From: Rhizobium gallicum bv. gallicum R602sp
GTDB lineage: Bacteria; Pseudomonadota; Alphaproteobacteria; Rhizobiales; Rhizobiaceae
Direction of reading: 5' to 3'
NCBI RefSeq assembly: GCF_000816845.1
Contig: NZ_CP006877.1
Span: 687,501 to 751,500, forward strand
Length of the DNA stretch: 64,000 bases
Shown: in pieces, positions 1 through 9,256 of the stretch
Numbering within the stretch: the first letter of the stretch is position 1
Layout of the letters: every line of letters begins with the position of its first letter
Notes under the pieces: generated by a model
Databases searched by the model: none
What the model saw: the letters and a program-made list of their open reading frames with translations, nothing else
What the model was told of the DNA's origin: nothing
Position numbers and translations under genes: made by a program

Positions 1-2513
1 GGCTCGGCGCCAGCGGATGCCGCCACTGCCTTGGCGTGGCGGCGGCGCCAGTCGCCGAGGAAGAGCAGGATTGGCGCTGCGATGAAGACCGACGAGAGCG
101 CGGCGACGGCAATGCCGAACACCATCGGGATCGCAAAGCTCTCGACCGCGCTGCCACCCCAGATCGCCATCGGAAGCATGGCGAGGAAGGCGGTGGCGGA
201 GGTATAGAGGCTTCGGCCGAGCGTTTCGTTGATCGACTTGTCGATGAGTTCGCGTAGCGGCATCGACTTGTAGAGGCGCATGTTTTCACGCATGCGGTCG
301 TAGACCACGACCTTGTCGTTCACCGAATAACCGACCAGCGTCAGAAGGGCCGCGATGGCCGTCAGGTTGAAGTCAAGCCCGGTAAGGGCGAAGAAGCCGA
401 TGGTCTTCGTCACATCGAGGATGAGGGTCGCGATGGCGCCGACCGCAAATGGCCATTCGAAGCGCGCCCAGATATAGACGAGCATCGCCAGGCTTGCGAG
501 AACGACCGAGAGAATACCGGCGACCGCGAGCTCTCCGCTGACCTTCGGGCCAACGACTTCCGTCCGTTCGATCGTTGCCGACGGATCGACTTTGACAATC
601 TCTGCCTTCAGCTGATTGACGGCGGCCGTCTGCGCTTCTTCGCCTCCCGGCTGGCGCTCGGCCCGGACAAGCACGTGGTTGCTGTCGCCGAAGGACTGCA
701 GCGCCACTTCGCCAAGGCCCAGTGCATCGAGGCCTTCGCGGAAGGAGGCGAGATCGGCTGGCTGTGCCGTCTTCACTTCCAACTGGATGCCGCCGCGGAA
801 GTCGACGCCGTAGTTGAGGCCCGGCGTGACGAACAGCACGACGGAAATGATGGAAAGTGCGGCGGAAAGCGCAAGGCCGAAGAAGCGCGCTTTCATGAAG
901 TGGATTTGCGTACCGTCCGGAACGAGGCTGATCGGAAGCAGCGGCTTGATGTTGATGACCTTCATCTTCGTGCGGCGCACGATTGCCATCATCGCGACAC
1001 GGACGATGGAAACGGCGGTGAACATGGAGATCATGATGCCGAGGCCCATGGTGACGGCGAAGCCGCGAACCGGGCCGGAGCCGAACCAGAACAGCAACAC
1101 CGTCGCGATCAGCGCCGTCATGTTACTGTCGACGATGGTCGAGTAGGCGCGGCTGAAGCCGGCGTCGATCGCGGCGAACGCGCCGCGGCCCTTGCGGGTT
1201 TCTTCACGGATACGCTCGTTGATGAGAACGTTCGCATCCACCGCCAGACCGATGCCGAGGACGACACCGGCAATGCCGGGCAAGGTCAGCGTCGAGCCGA
1301 TCAGCGTCAGGCCGGCGAAGGTCAGGATCACGTTCAGGAACAGTGCGACGTTTGCGAGCAGACCCCAGCCGCCATAGAGGAAGAACATGAAGCCGACGAC
1401 CAGTGCGAAGCCGATGAGGCCGGAGGTCAGGCCCTTCTTGATGGCGTCACCGCCGAGATCGGCGCCGACGGTGCGTTCCTCGATGACGGTGAGCTTGGCG
1501 GGAAGGGCGCCGGCACGCAGCATTGCCGCAAGCGTGGTGGCGCTTTCAGCCGTGAAGCTGCCGGAGATCTGGCCGGAGCCGCCGGTGATCGGTTCGCGAA
1601 TGACGGGCGCGCTCAGCACCTTGCCGTCGAGGACGATGGCGAATGGATTGCCGACATTCTGGCGGGTAATATCCGCAAAGCGGGTTGCGCCGGCGCTATC
1701 GAAACGGAAGCTGACGATCGGTTCGCGGGTGTTCTGGTCGAAGCCGACGCGGGCGTCCGAAAGGCGGTCGCCGGAGATTTCGACGCGGTCTTCCACCGGA
1801 TAGGTGTTGCCCTCCTCGTCTTTCATCATGGTCACGCCCGGTGCCGGGGCGTTGTTCGGGGCAAGCATGTGGAACGTCATCTTGGCCGTGGAGCCGAGCA
1901 GCTGGCGCAGGCGGGTCGGATCCTGCGTGCCGGGAAGCTGAACGAGGATACGGTTTGCGCCAACGCGCTGGATCGTCGGTTCGGCAACGCCGACCTGGTC
2001 GACGCGCTGGCGGATGACCTCGAGGCTCTGCTCGACGGCCGAGTTCACGTTCTGTGTGATACCGGCTTTGGAAAAGGTCATCGTGACGTTGTTCGCGCCG
2101 CTGGCAGCGATATCGAGGTCGGACTGACCGGCGGTAAGGCCGACGCCCACGGGGTTCGCCAGCGTCTGCAGATCAGTGATGGCGGCATCGCGCTGCGTCG
2201 GGTCCGTCAGCGTCACGACGATCTGGTTCTGGTTGCGGGCGACCGAGCTGGTCGCAACACCCTTTTCGCGCAGCACGCGGCGGGTATCCTGCAGGAGCGA
2301 TTGCAGGCGTTCCTTCGTCAGTTCCGATTCATCGACTTCGAGAACCAGGTGGGAGCCGCCGCGGAGGTCGAGGCCAAGGGAGACCTGATCGTGAGGCAGC
2401 CAGGAAGGTACGCGGTCGAGGACGTTTTGCGGCAGGACGTTCGGCAACGCCGTGAAAATGCCGAAGAGGATGATCACCGTGTAGGTGAGCACCAGCCATG
2501 GTGAGGTGCGCAT
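1..2513 (-). CDS. secDF: SecDF fusion protein translocase subunit (3' end outside window)
   Basis: This gene encodes the inner-membrane SecD and SecF subunits fused in one chain; they use the proton gradient to help pull secreted proteins through SecYEG. Reading from ATG 2513, the SecD half has a first membrane helix and then the DLRGG motif at residues 49-53. The conserved periplasmic domain and a membrane block follow, and the SecF half begins with a second motif of the form DFRGG near residue 570. About 837 codons lie in the window and the stop codon is beyond position 1, so only a few C-terminal residues are probably missing. A fused SecDF is usual in Rhizobiaceae. It lies downstream of the small membrane gene and ybaL on the same strand. 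Confidence 0.95.
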   Translation of the reverse strand, partial: MRTSPWLVLTYTVIILFGIFTALPNVLPQNVLDRVPSWLPHDQVSLGLDLRGGSHLVLEVDESELTKERLQSLLQDTRRVLREKGVATSSVARNQNQIVVTLTDPTQRDAAITDLQTLANPVGVGLTAGQSDLDIAASGANNVTMTFSKAGITQNVNSAVEQSLEVIRQRVDQVGVAEPTIQRVGANRILVQLPGTQDPTRLRQLLGSTAKMTFHMLAPNNAPAPGVTMMKDEEGNTYPVEDRVEISGDRLSDARVGFDQNTREPIVSFRFDSAGATRFADITRQNVGNPFAIVLDGKVLSAPVIREPITGGSGQISGSFTAESATTLAAMLRAGALPAKLTVIEERTVGADLGGDAIKKGLTSGLIGFALVVGFMFFLYGGWGLLANVALFLNVILTFAGLTLIGSTLTLPGIAGVVLGIGLAVDANVLINERIREETRKGRGAFAAIDAGFSRAYSTIVDSNMTALIATVLLFWFGSGPVRGFAVTMGLGIMISMFTAVSIVRVAMMAIVRRTKMKVINIKPLLPISLVPDGTQIHFMKARFFGLALSAALSIISVVLFVTPGLNYGVDFRGGIQLEVKTAQPADLASFREGLDALGLGEVALQSFGDSNHVLVRAERQPGGEEAQTAAVNQLKAEIVKVDPSATIERTEVVGPKVSGELAVAGILSVVLASLAMLVYIWARFEWPFAVGAIATLILDVTKTIGFFALTGLDFNLTAIAALLTLVGYSVNDKVVVYDRMRENMRLYKSMPLRELIDKSINETLGRSLYTSATAFLAMLPMAIWGGSAVESFAIPMVFGIAVAALSSVFIAAPILLFLGDWRRRHAKAVAASAGAE

Positions 2514-2600
2514 GTCGTTGTATTCCTTGAATATGCGTATACCGGCGCGGTGCGCTGGCGGTGTGTCATGTGATTTTGCAAAGGCGCGATGGTCGCGATA

Positions 2601-3020
2601 TCAAGCGGCGGGCGGGGCTCGCGGCTGATTGCCCGGCAGAGCGGCCGGACGAAGAGCAGTATCGATCGGCGGCAGAGCCGCAGGCGGGCTCCACATTGCG
2701 AATTCGAGATGCGGCGGTACCGGCAGCGGGACCGGACCCAAATCGTGAAGCGTTTGTTTCGGCGCAACTTTACGATCGGTGGCGAGAATGCCGCGAACCG
2801 CCTCGCGCGCCGTCAGCTGGAGCGGCTGCGTTTCCTTGCCGGGCAAGATCAGCGCGTTATTGTCTGAGGCAGCGGGACCGAGAACGAGATTGCCGCCGAT
2901 GAGAAGGCCGATATAGGCGGCAATCGCAAGGACGAGCGAAACCGCGATGCGGGCGCTCAACCGGCGTGCATTGAATCCTTCCGCATCATTCTTTGCGATG
3001 TCGCTCTCAAATCGGCTCAA
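2601..3020 (-). CDS. small single-pass membrane protein, function unknown
   Basis: I do not recognise this 139-residue product. It has a polar N-terminus of about 25 residues, one hydrophobic helix (about residues 27-48, rich in Leu, Ile and Ala), and a proline-rich tail that would lie in the periplasm. The start is TTG at 3020, with only a weak ribosome site, 15 bases after the ybaL stop codon, so it may be translated from the same message as ybaL. SecDF starts 87 bases further on. The long non-coding-like tail and the TTG start leave some doubt that the gene is real. Confidence 0.5.
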   Translation of the reverse strand: MSRFESDIAKNDAEGFNARRLSARIAVSLVLAIAAYIGLLIGGNLVLGPAASDNNALILPGKETQPLQLTAREAVRGILATDRKVAPKQTLHDLGPVPLPVPPHLEFAMWSPPAALPPIDTALRPAALPGNQPRAPPAA

Positions 3021-3035
3021 AAGCGTAAAAACCCG

Positions 3036-4847
3036 TCATTCACTCTCGGACGGCGCTGCGGCCGCGCCCGGAATTGTATCAGTCTCATGCCCATCTTCAT
3101 AGGCCGGACTGTCATGATGCACTTGGGCGAGCCGGTCAACCATTCCCATGGCGATTTCTCGCTCGCCCATGATGACGGTATCGGCGCCGTACTGTTTCAA
3201 CTCGTCGACTTCAGCGTCCGAATGGGCGCGGGCGACGATCAGGATCGACGGGTTCACGCTGCGGCCGTATTCGGCAACGCGGCACGCTTCGAAGGCATTC
3301 GGGATGGCAATCACCAAGCTGCGCGCGCCGAAAAGATTGGCGAGATCGAGCACTTCGCGGGCGCTGGCATTGCCGAGAACCGTCTCAACGCCCTGCCCAG
3401 AAAGCTCGTCGATCCGCTTTTCGGAATCCTCGATGACCAAGAAAGGCGTGCCCGAAGACTTAAGGTTCTGACCGACGATGCTGCCGACGCGGCCGTAGCC
3501 GACGAGGATGGCGTGGCCGGAAAGCGAAGTCGGCTGGGTTTCGTCTTCGAGTTCGGTGGCCTCGATGGTTTCCTCGGCGGCAGCGGTTGTATCGACTAAA
3601 GCCTCCTTCCCCCTCGGACGGTGGAAAAGCGGGCGCATGCGGTCGCAGGCGAAGAAGAGCAGCGGGTTGAGGATGATCGAAATGAGTGCGCCTGCGAGGA
3701 TGAGATCGCGGCCTTCTTCCGGCAGCAAGCCGAGATCGACGCCGAGGGCGGCAAGGATGAAGGAGAATTCGCCGATCTGTCCCAGGCTCGCGGAGATCGT
3801 CAGTGCCGTACCGGCCGGCTTTCGAAAGACCAGCACGATGAGAAAGGCGGCGACGGACTTACCGATGACGATGATGAAGACGGTTGCCAGGATCGGCAGC
3901 GGTCTTTCGATCAGGATGTTCGGATCGAAGAGCATGCCGACGGAGACGAAGAAGAGCACAGCGAACGCGTCGCGAAGCGGCAGGCTTTCCTGGGCGGCGC
4001 GGTGGCTGAGTTCGCTTTCTGCAAGAACCATACCCGCAAAGAAGGCGCCAAGTGCAAGCGACACGCCGAAGAGCTTCGCGGCGCCGAAAGCGACGCCGAG
4101 CGCGATGGCGAGCACGCCGAGGCGGAAGAGTTCACGCGAGCCGGTATGGGCGATCCTGTGCATCGTCCAGGGAATGAGCTTGCGGCCGAAGACAAGCATG
4201 AGGGCGACGAAGAGCGCCACCTTCACCAGCGTCATGCCGATGATGCCGGAAATGCCGAGATCGAGCCCGAACAGGCGGTTGAAGCCGGCCGAAAGCGGCT
4301 CGACCGGCGCATGTTCACCACCGCCGATGCTGGCTGCTGCGGGTATCAGCACGAGCGCGAGGACCATGGCTAAGTCCTCCACGATCAGCCAGCCGACGGC
4401 GATCTTGCCGCGTTCCGTTTCCACGAGGCGGCGTTCCTGCAGCGCCTTTAGGAGAACGACGGTCGAGGCGACGGAGAGCGCAAGACCAAAGACGAGACTG
4501 CCGCCGGTCGACCAGCCCATCAGCGCGCCGAGACCCCAGCCGAGCAGGGTCGCGAAGGCGATCTGGGCGATGGCTCCCGGCACGGCTATGCCGCGAACCG
4601 AAAGCAGGTCCTTGAGCGAGAAGTGCAGGCCGACGCCGAACATCAATAGGATGACGCCGATTTCGGCGAGTTCGGGCGCGAGATCCTGGTCCGCCACATA
4701 GCCCGGGGTGTGCGGGCCAACGAGAATGCCGGCAACGAGATAGCCGACAAGCGGCGGCAATCTCAGGCGGTTGGCGATGGCGCCAAGGATAAATGCCAGC
4801 ACGAGTCCCCCGACGATCGTCGAAATCAAAGGCGTGTCGTGCGGCAT
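3036..4847 (-). CDS. ybaL: YbaL-type CPA2 cation:proton antiporter with RCK domain
   Basis: The 603-residue product matches the Kef/YbaL branch of the CPA2 monovalent cation:proton antiporters. Its N-terminus (starting HDTPLISTIVGGLVLAFILG) is close to E. coli YbaL. About twelve membrane helices fill residues 8-400. A cytoplasmic linker rich in Thr and Glu follows, then a nucleotide-binding RCK_N domain with the Rossmann motif GYGRVG near residue 440. The ion exchanged is not evident from sequence; K+ is usual for relatives. The gene is divergent from the small XRE regulator and shares a 79-base intergenic region with it. Confidence 0.9.
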   Translation of the reverse strand: MPHDTPLISTIVGGLVLAFILGAIANRLRLPPLVGYLVAGILVGPHTPGYVADQDLAPELAEIGVILLMFGVGLHFSLKDLLSVRGIAVPGAIAQIAFATLLGWGLGALMGWSTGGSLVFGLALSVASTVVLLKALQERRLVETERGKIAVGWLIVEDLAMVLALVLIPAAASIGGGEHAPVEPLSAGFNRLFGLDLGISGIIGMTLVKVALFVALMLVFGRKLIPWTMHRIAHTGSRELFRLGVLAIALGVAFGAAKLFGVSLALGAFFAGMVLAESELSHRAAQESLPLRDAFAVLFFVSVGMLFDPNILIERPLPILATVFIIVIGKSVAAFLIVLVFRKPAGTALTISASLGQIGEFSFILAALGVDLGLLPEEGRDLILAGALISIILNPLLFFACDRMRPLFHRPRGKEALVDTTAAAEETIEATELEDETQPTSLSGHAILVGYGRVGSIVGQNLKSSGTPFLVIEDSEKRIDELSGQGVETVLGNASAREVLDLANLFGARSLVIAIPNAFEACRVAEYGRSVNPSILIVARAHSDAEVDELKQYGADTVIMGEREIAMGMVDRLAQVHHDSPAYEDGHETDTIPGAAAAPSESE

Positions 4848-4885
4848 CGCTCTCTCCCGGTCTGGAGTTCCTGCTCAAAAAGTGA

Positions 4886-4912
4886 CATATATGGTTTATA
4901 TTGACCAATATG
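4886..4912. promoter_or_regulatory. imperfect dyad, candidate operator between ybaL and the XRE regulator
   Basis: An AT-rich dyad with arms ATATGGT (4889-4895) and ACCAATAT (4904-4911) sits just upstream of the XRE start codon at 4927, in the divergent promoter region with ybaL. Its position suits self-regulation by the neighbouring helix-turn-helix protein. That role is inference. Confidence 0.4.
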
Positions 4913-4926
4913 GGTGGATTGAGATC

Positions 4927-5190
4927 ATGGGTCAAGGCGCAAAGGAGACGATTCTCACGCCTGCGTTATGCCGGGCGGCACGCGGTTTGCTCGATTGGAC
5001 GCAGGCCGAACTCGCCGGCCGGGCATCGGTTTCGCGCAGTACAATACGCGACTACGAGGGGCAGAACCATGAAATCCACCGCGCCACCGAGGCGCAGCTG
5101 CGCCTGGCCTTCGAGGACGGCGGTGTGCGCTTCGTTGAAATCGAAGGAGCGGGGACAGGGCTTTGCCTGCCTGCCGCGACTAGTCTTTAG
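4927..5190 (+). CDS. small XRE-family helix-turn-helix regulator
   Basis: The 87-residue product is almost entirely one Cro/CI-type DNA-binding domain. The segment LCRAARGLLDWTQAELAGRA followed by SVSRSTIRDYE has the classic helix-turn-helix pattern at residues about 14-45. The C-terminus (about residues 55-87) is a short extension common in small alphaproteobacterial XRE proteins of the form GVRFVEIEGAGTG. I chose ATG 4927 because the preceding in-frame codons overlap the dyad and are unlike protein; ATG 4891 is the alternative. The gene ends 4 bases inside the end of the convergent glycosyltransferase gene. The target is unknown; self-control and ybaL control are plausible. Confidence 0.8.
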   Translation: MGQGAKETILTPALCRAARGLLDWTQAELAGRASVSRSTIRDYEGQNHEIHRATEAQLRLAFEDGGVRFVEIEGAGTGLCLPAATSL

Positions 5191-6614
5191 CTCGGCGGTC
5201 CAAGGCAGCTGGCAGGCGCTTTGTATGCATTGATCGTCCTACCACGGTAGTAGCCGTCGGCCGGCTGCCAGCTTTTGACCAGTTCCGGTGCCGAGGCTGC
5301 GCAGGTCAGTTCGTTGCGGGTGACGAAGAGAACCTGATCCTGCACATCCGCCGGCAATGCGAAGTTCTGCTCGTAGTAATTGTCCGGGAAGCCGGCGGGC
5401 GGACGCGAATAGATCCTGAGCGGTTCGTTCCTGAGCGTATGGAACATGTCGGCGACGAAATCGCGATTGTCGGTGACGACGATGCCAAGTCCGGCCCGCT
5501 TGGCTAGCACACCGGCTTCGCGGCTGATTTCGCTGCGGCCGAGATAGCGCTTCATCACTTCATTGCCGCCCGGCAGTATCAATTGATGCGCAAAGATCGT
5601 CGCAAGCGGAAAAAGGAAACTCGCAACGCCGCCGACGATAAGTGAAATGCGCAGGCCCTTCGGCCATAGCTGCGTGAGCACCCAGACGGCGAGGATCGTA
5701 CCTGCGACATAGGCTGACACGCCCCAATTCGCCTCGGCTTTGGCGACGAAGGCCTGCAGGGTGATCAGCAGGACGACGGGCATGGAGAGCCAGATGAGGA
5801 GCTTTTCTTTCTCGCCGCTCTTGCCTTTGAGCATGCGCCAAGTCCCCCAGAGCATCGCGAAGAAGACAATCGGCCCGACGACCCCGAACTGTGCGGCGAA
5901 GAATTCAAGCGCCCCGCCAAAGTTCAGCTGCATCTGGTCCCACTTCGCGATGTCTTCGGTGTGGCGCACTGTGGTCGCGTCATGGGTGACGTTCCACCAC
6001 AGGTTTGGTGAAGCGACGGCGAGGGCGGCGGCGACCGAAATGAAGAAGTCGCGCCAGGCAATCCGCCCAGCCGGAACCAGAAGCAGCGCGATCAGCCCGC
6101 CGGGAACGATAAAAAGGATCGCGTATTTCGACAGGAAGGCGCAACCGAAGGCGACACCCATGACGAGAGCAAGTGCGCCCGAGCGCTTCTCGGTCAGTCT
6201 GAAATAGGCCCACAGGCCGATCGTCATGAAGAACAGGAGAACGACATCGGTGGAGAAGAAGACGGAGGAGAGCGCGACGGCCGGCATCGTGATGTAGATG
6301 ACACCGGTCCAGCCTTCAATTTCGGGACCAGCAACGCGCTTTGCGAACTGCATCAGCAGCAATGCCGTGGCCATATGCACGAGAGGCCCGCAGAGCCGCA
6401 CCCAGAAGATGTCGGTTGAGCCGGCAATTTCCGTCATCGCCCGGATGAACCAGGCGATCATCGGTGGCTTCGAATAATAGCCGAAGTCGAGATTCTGCGA
6501 CCAGAACCAGTATTGCGCCTCGTCGACGAAGAAATCCGTCGTGTCGAAATGCAGCGTCACAATACGCCACATGGTGACGGCGAGAATGATGAAAAAGCCG
6601 GTTCTGGCAGTCAT
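5187..6614 (-). CDS. GT39/ArnT-like membrane glycosyltransferase
   Basis: This 475-residue integral membrane protein belongs to the dolichyl-phosphate-mannose-protein mannosyltransferase-like (PMT_2, ArnT) superfamily, which moves sugars from lipid carriers to acceptors on the periplasmic side. The N-terminal loop after helix 1 has the expected acidic pair in DTTDFFVDEAQYWFW, and the next segment reads YYSKPPMIAWFIR, the usual conserved tyrosine/lysine/proline region. About ten further helices follow. I chose ATG 6614 over TTG 6620. The substrate cannot be inferred. The gene is convergent with the XRE gene and overlaps it by 4 bases. Confidence 0.8.
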   Translation of the reverse strand: MTARTGFFIILAVTMWRIVTLHFDTTDFFVDEAQYWFWSQNLDFGYYSKPPMIAWFIRAMTEIAGSTDIFWVRLCGPLVHMATALLLMQFAKRVAGPEIEGWTGVIYITMPAVALSSVFFSTDVVLLFFMTIGLWAYFRLTEKRSGALALVMGVAFGCAFLSKYAILFIVPGGLIALLLVPAGRIAWRDFFISVAAALAVASPNLWWNVTHDATTVRHTEDIAKWDQMQLNFGGALEFFAAQFGVVGPIVFFAMLWGTWRMLKGKSGEKEKLLIWLSMPVVLLITLQAFVAKAEANWGVSAYVAGTILAVWVLTQLWPKGLRISLIVGGVASFLFPLATIFAHQLILPGGNEVMKRYLGRSEISREAGVLAKRAGLGIVVTDNRDFVADMFHTLRNEPLRIYSRPPAGFPDNYYEQNFALPADVQDQVLFVTRNELTCAASAPELVKSWQPADGYYRGRTINAYKAPASCLGPPS

Positions 6615-6719
6615 GAACAACGTCCGCTGAGCTTGAGGCGCCTGCGATACATCAGAGGAAGAGGGCTGCCAACGGGGTGGCGCAAGAAAGCCGCACTATG
6701 GCGCAGGCGGCAACTGCAT

Positions 6720-6833
6720 TCAGAGCACGCGGAGGGTGAGGCTGCCGCGATTGGCCTCGATCCGGTCGAGCAGGGCGATGGCGGCCAGCGTAGCGATCGC
6801 GATGAGGCAGGAGCCCAGTCCAAGAACAATCAT
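6720..6833 (-). CDS. possible 37-residue small membrane protein
   Basis: A short frame starts at ATG 6833 with a good ribosome site (AAGGAT, about 7 bases upstream). It encodes 37 residues: a hydrophobic helix at residues 1-23 (MIVLGLGSCLIAIATLAAIA and following), then a charged end of the form LLDRIEANRGSLTLRVL. This looks like a one-helix membrane peptide. It lies about 105 bases upstream of the GT39-like gene on the same strand and could be its leader gene. No family is recognised. Confidence 0.4.
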   Translation of the reverse strand: MIVLGLGSCLIAIATLAAIALLDRIEANRGSLTLRVL

Positions 6834-7267
6834 TGCTCTATCCTTAACGACATCATGTCATGTCTGAGGTGCCGGATATAGCATGGAGCTTGCGCGGGAC
6901 TTGTAGCGCGCCTGCAACTGCGCCGGACTATTTCGTTGAACGTGCTCGAAAGGCTTGGAAAGGGCGGTTTGTTAAAACGCCTATTAACCTTCAAGCAAGG
7001 AATTAACCATAAACATTGCGAGACACGTCGGAATGGGAAGAAGTTTGCTCGTTCCCACCAGGCATGAAGCCGTCCCGCCGTACCGGCTCGATCCGGTATC
7101 CATCTCTTTTCCGAAACAGATTTGCTGATCGGGATACTTCCGCCGTCCGGTTTGCGCCGGTGGCGACAAAGGTCGTTTCCCTGCATTGCGCTCGTCGGAT
7201 GGAGCACAACGGTTTTTCACCGGACCCGTGTCCGGAATGTGGTTGGGGACAGGCATTGGGGCAGGAC
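6834..7267. promoter_or_regulatory. intergenic region holding the che operon promoter
   Basis: This 434-base region separates the divergent small membrane frame from icpA and should carry the promoter of the che operon. It has an AT-rich stretch at about 6960-7015 with an imperfect hairpin (GGCG, TTT, loop, AAA, CGCC at about 6963-6981). Open frames cross it in several phases but their translations are not protein-like. I cannot place a promoter precisely. Confidence 0.4.
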
Positions 7268-8896
7268 ATGCCATCAGATCAGGCCAAGGGCGCGCAGGCA
7301 GGCAGCCTTCGCGATCGCCTGCGCTTTGCCGGTCTCGATGCCGCGCAATGCGAGGCGGTGCGCCGTCACCGGCCGATGCTCGAAGCCCGGCTGAAGAGCG
7401 GACTTCGCGACCTGTTCCAGCGCTTCCAATCTTTCCCGGACGCGGCCTGCAATTTCCAGAACGAGCGCCAGCTCGATCGCTTGCACGATCTTCAGTCCAC
7501 CCACTGGGACGTGTTGACCGATGCGCGCTTCGACAGCCTCTATGCAGAGCGCGTCAAGGTTCTTTCCGATAGCGAAAGTAAGATGGGGCTCGATCCGCGC
7601 TGGCACGTGGCCGGCCATGGCGTCATGCTGGAGCATATCATTTCCGGTCTTGCGGGCGAGCTGGCTCGCAAGCCGCTGCTGCCGGGGGCCAAGCGCCGCG
7701 CGAAAGAAATCTCCGAGATGATGACGGCCATCATCCGCCTCGTCATGGTTGATGTCGAAATCGCCGTTTCGCTGCGCTTCAATTCACTGCGTGCCTCCCA
7801 ACAGCGCGCGCTTGCCGAGCAGCGTGAAAACGACAAGGCGGAGATCGCCCGGATTTTCGGTGACGTGGTCGACGCCCTGGCAGCCCGCGACCTGACCGTG
7901 CGCGCAGCCACCGATGGCGATGCCTACGCCGATATCGCCGTTGCGCTCAATGCGGCACTCGACGGCGTTCAGGCTGAATTTGCGGCAATCAGCGAGCGCA
8001 CGGCAAAAGCCGAACTCTCCACGCGTTCGCTCGCGGCTGCCTCGCAGGGCTTTTCGGGCAATGCAGCCGGTCACTCGCAGCAACTCATGACATCGGCAGC
8101 AGCGCTTGAAGCAATCGCTGGAAGCGTCCGCAACGGCGCAGCGGAAAGCCGCGCTGCGGAAAAGGCCACGGCCTCCACCCGCGCGGCGGCAGAAGAGAGT
8201 GGCCAGGTCGTCGGCCACGCCATCAGTGCGATGGCGGATATCGAGCAGTCCGCCGAAAAGATCGGCCAGATCATCGGCGCAATCGACGAGATCGCCTTCC
8301 AGACGAACCTGCTGGCGCTGAACGCGGGTATCGAAGCCGCCCGTGCCGGCGAATCCGGCCGCGGCTTTGCGGTCGTGGCTCAGGAGGTGCGGGCGCTTGC
8401 CCAGCGTTCTGCCGAAGCCGCTCGCGAAATCAAGTCGCTTGTCACGACGACCAAGGCGCAGGTCGATGCCGGCGTTCAGATGGTCGGTCGCACGCAGGAT
8501 TCGATCGGCAACATCGTGCGGCAGGTAACCGGCATCAATGCGGCAATCGCGACGATTGCAAGCCAGACGGGCGAGCACGCGGCAAGCCTCGACACAGTGA
8601 CAGCTGACGTCAAGGCGCTTGGCGAGCAGGTTGCCGACAGTGCGGCCTGCGCCAATCGCGCAGCCGAAGGCGCCGATGATCTGCACACGGTGATCCTCGA
8701 ATTGGGGCAGACGATTCGCGCGTTCCGCATCGCCCGCGAAAACGCCCGTGTCGAGGCCGCGCCGCTCAGCGCTTCCCGCCAACGCAGTATCGAGATCGCG
8801 GCCCGTCCCGCCACGCTGGACGAGCAATACGACAACGAGGATTTCGGGTTTTCCCGTCCGGCTGTGAGTTTCGGAGGCGGCCGGAATGTTTACTAG
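7268..8896 (+). CDS. icpA: IcpA-type soluble methyl-accepting chemotaxis protein with globin-coupled sensor domain
   Basis: The 542-residue product is a chemoreceptor without membrane helices and heads the che operon, as icpA does in Sinorhizobium. Residues about 15-185 resemble the protoglobin domain of globin-coupled sensors ([18 protein letters not shown], then [18 protein letters not shown]). A HAMP-like linker and a signalling domain follow, with the hairpin tip [20 protein letters not shown]. Where globin-coupled sensors usually carry the proximal heme histidine just before the GL.P motif, this protein reads ESKMGLDP, so the ligand seems lost. The C-terminus has no NWETF-like CheR tether. 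I chose ATG 7268 because sequence upstream is not protein-like. Confidence 0.88.
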   Translation: MPSDQAKGAQAGSLRDRLRFAGLDAAQCEAVRRHRPMLEARLKSGLRDLFQRFQSFPDAACNFQNERQLDRLHDLQSTHWDVLTDARFDSLYAERVKVLSDSESKMGLDPRWHVAGHGVMLEHIISGLAGELARKPLLPGAKRRAKEISEMMTAIIRLVMVDVEIAVSLRFNSLRASQQRALAEQRENDKAEIARIFGDVVDALAARDLTVRAATDGDAYADIAVALNAALDGVQAEFAAISERTAKAELSTRSLAAASQGFSGNAAGHSQQLMTSAAALEAIAGSVRNGAAESRAAEKATASTRAAAEESGQVVGHAISAMADIEQSAEKIGQIIGAIDEIAFQTNLLALNAGIEAARAGESGRGFAVVAQEVRALAQRSAEAAREIKSLVTTTKAQVDAGVQMVGRTQDSIGNIVRQVTGINAAIATIASQTGEHAASLDTVTADVKALGEQVADSAACANRAAEGADDLHTVILELGQTIRAFRIARENARVEAAPLSASRQRSIEIAARPATLDEQYDNEDFGFSRPAVSFGGGRNVY

Positions 8897-8959
8897 CCTG
8901 CGAGAATATGACCGCGCCTTATTTTTTCGGGCACGAGACAAGGGGACAAGGAAAAGCTG

Positions 8960-9256
8960 ATGGCAGCAAAGAAGAGTGGGAAGACGCTGAATTTGGCAGC
9001 GGTGCTTGACCTCAACGAGGCTTCGGCCTTGCGCGACAAGCTTATCTCAGTGCGTGGCAGCGATCTTTCGATCGATGCGTCCGCCGTTGAGCGTCTCGGT
9101 GGCCTGTGCGCTCAGGTCCTGATGGCTGGCGCGAAGACCTGGAGCGAGGACAAGCATTCGTTCACCTTCACGAAAGTGTCCGATGCATTTCACAAAACCA
9201 TGCAGCTGGTTGGCGTCGACATCGACCACCTGCTTGCCAAGGAGATCCGGCAATGA
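8960..9256 (+). CDS. cheS: CheS, STAS-domain chemotaxis protein
   Basis: This 98-residue product is a single STAS domain (residues about 9-95; strand-helix pattern with DLNEASALRDKL and IDASAVERLGGLCAQVL). In S. meliloti the gene between icpA and cheY1 encodes CheS, reported to bind CheA and speed removal of phosphate through the sink regulator CheY1. Position, length and fold all agree with that. Its stop codon overlaps the cheY1 start codon by 4 bases (ATGA), which indicates coupled translation. Confidence 0.85.
   Translation: MAAKKSGKTLNLAAVLDLNEASALRDKLISVRGSDLSIDASAVERLGGLCAQVLMAGAKTWSEDKHSFTFTKVSDAFHKTMQLVGVDIDHLLAKEIRQ

Noticed and set aside
675..2504. Long open frame on the plus strand opposite secDF (about 609 codons)
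   Set aside because: Its translation is a low-complexity Asp/Arg/Gly/Ala mix typical of antisense frames in GC-rich genes, while the minus strand gives a clear SecDF.
3508..4701. Plus-strand frame opposite ybaL
   Set aside because: Ser/Arg-rich antisense translation without motifs.
7016..7267. Upstream in-frame extension of icpA
   Set aside because: The extra 84 codons are unlike protein and unlike chemoreceptor N-termini; ATG 7268 gives the expected length.
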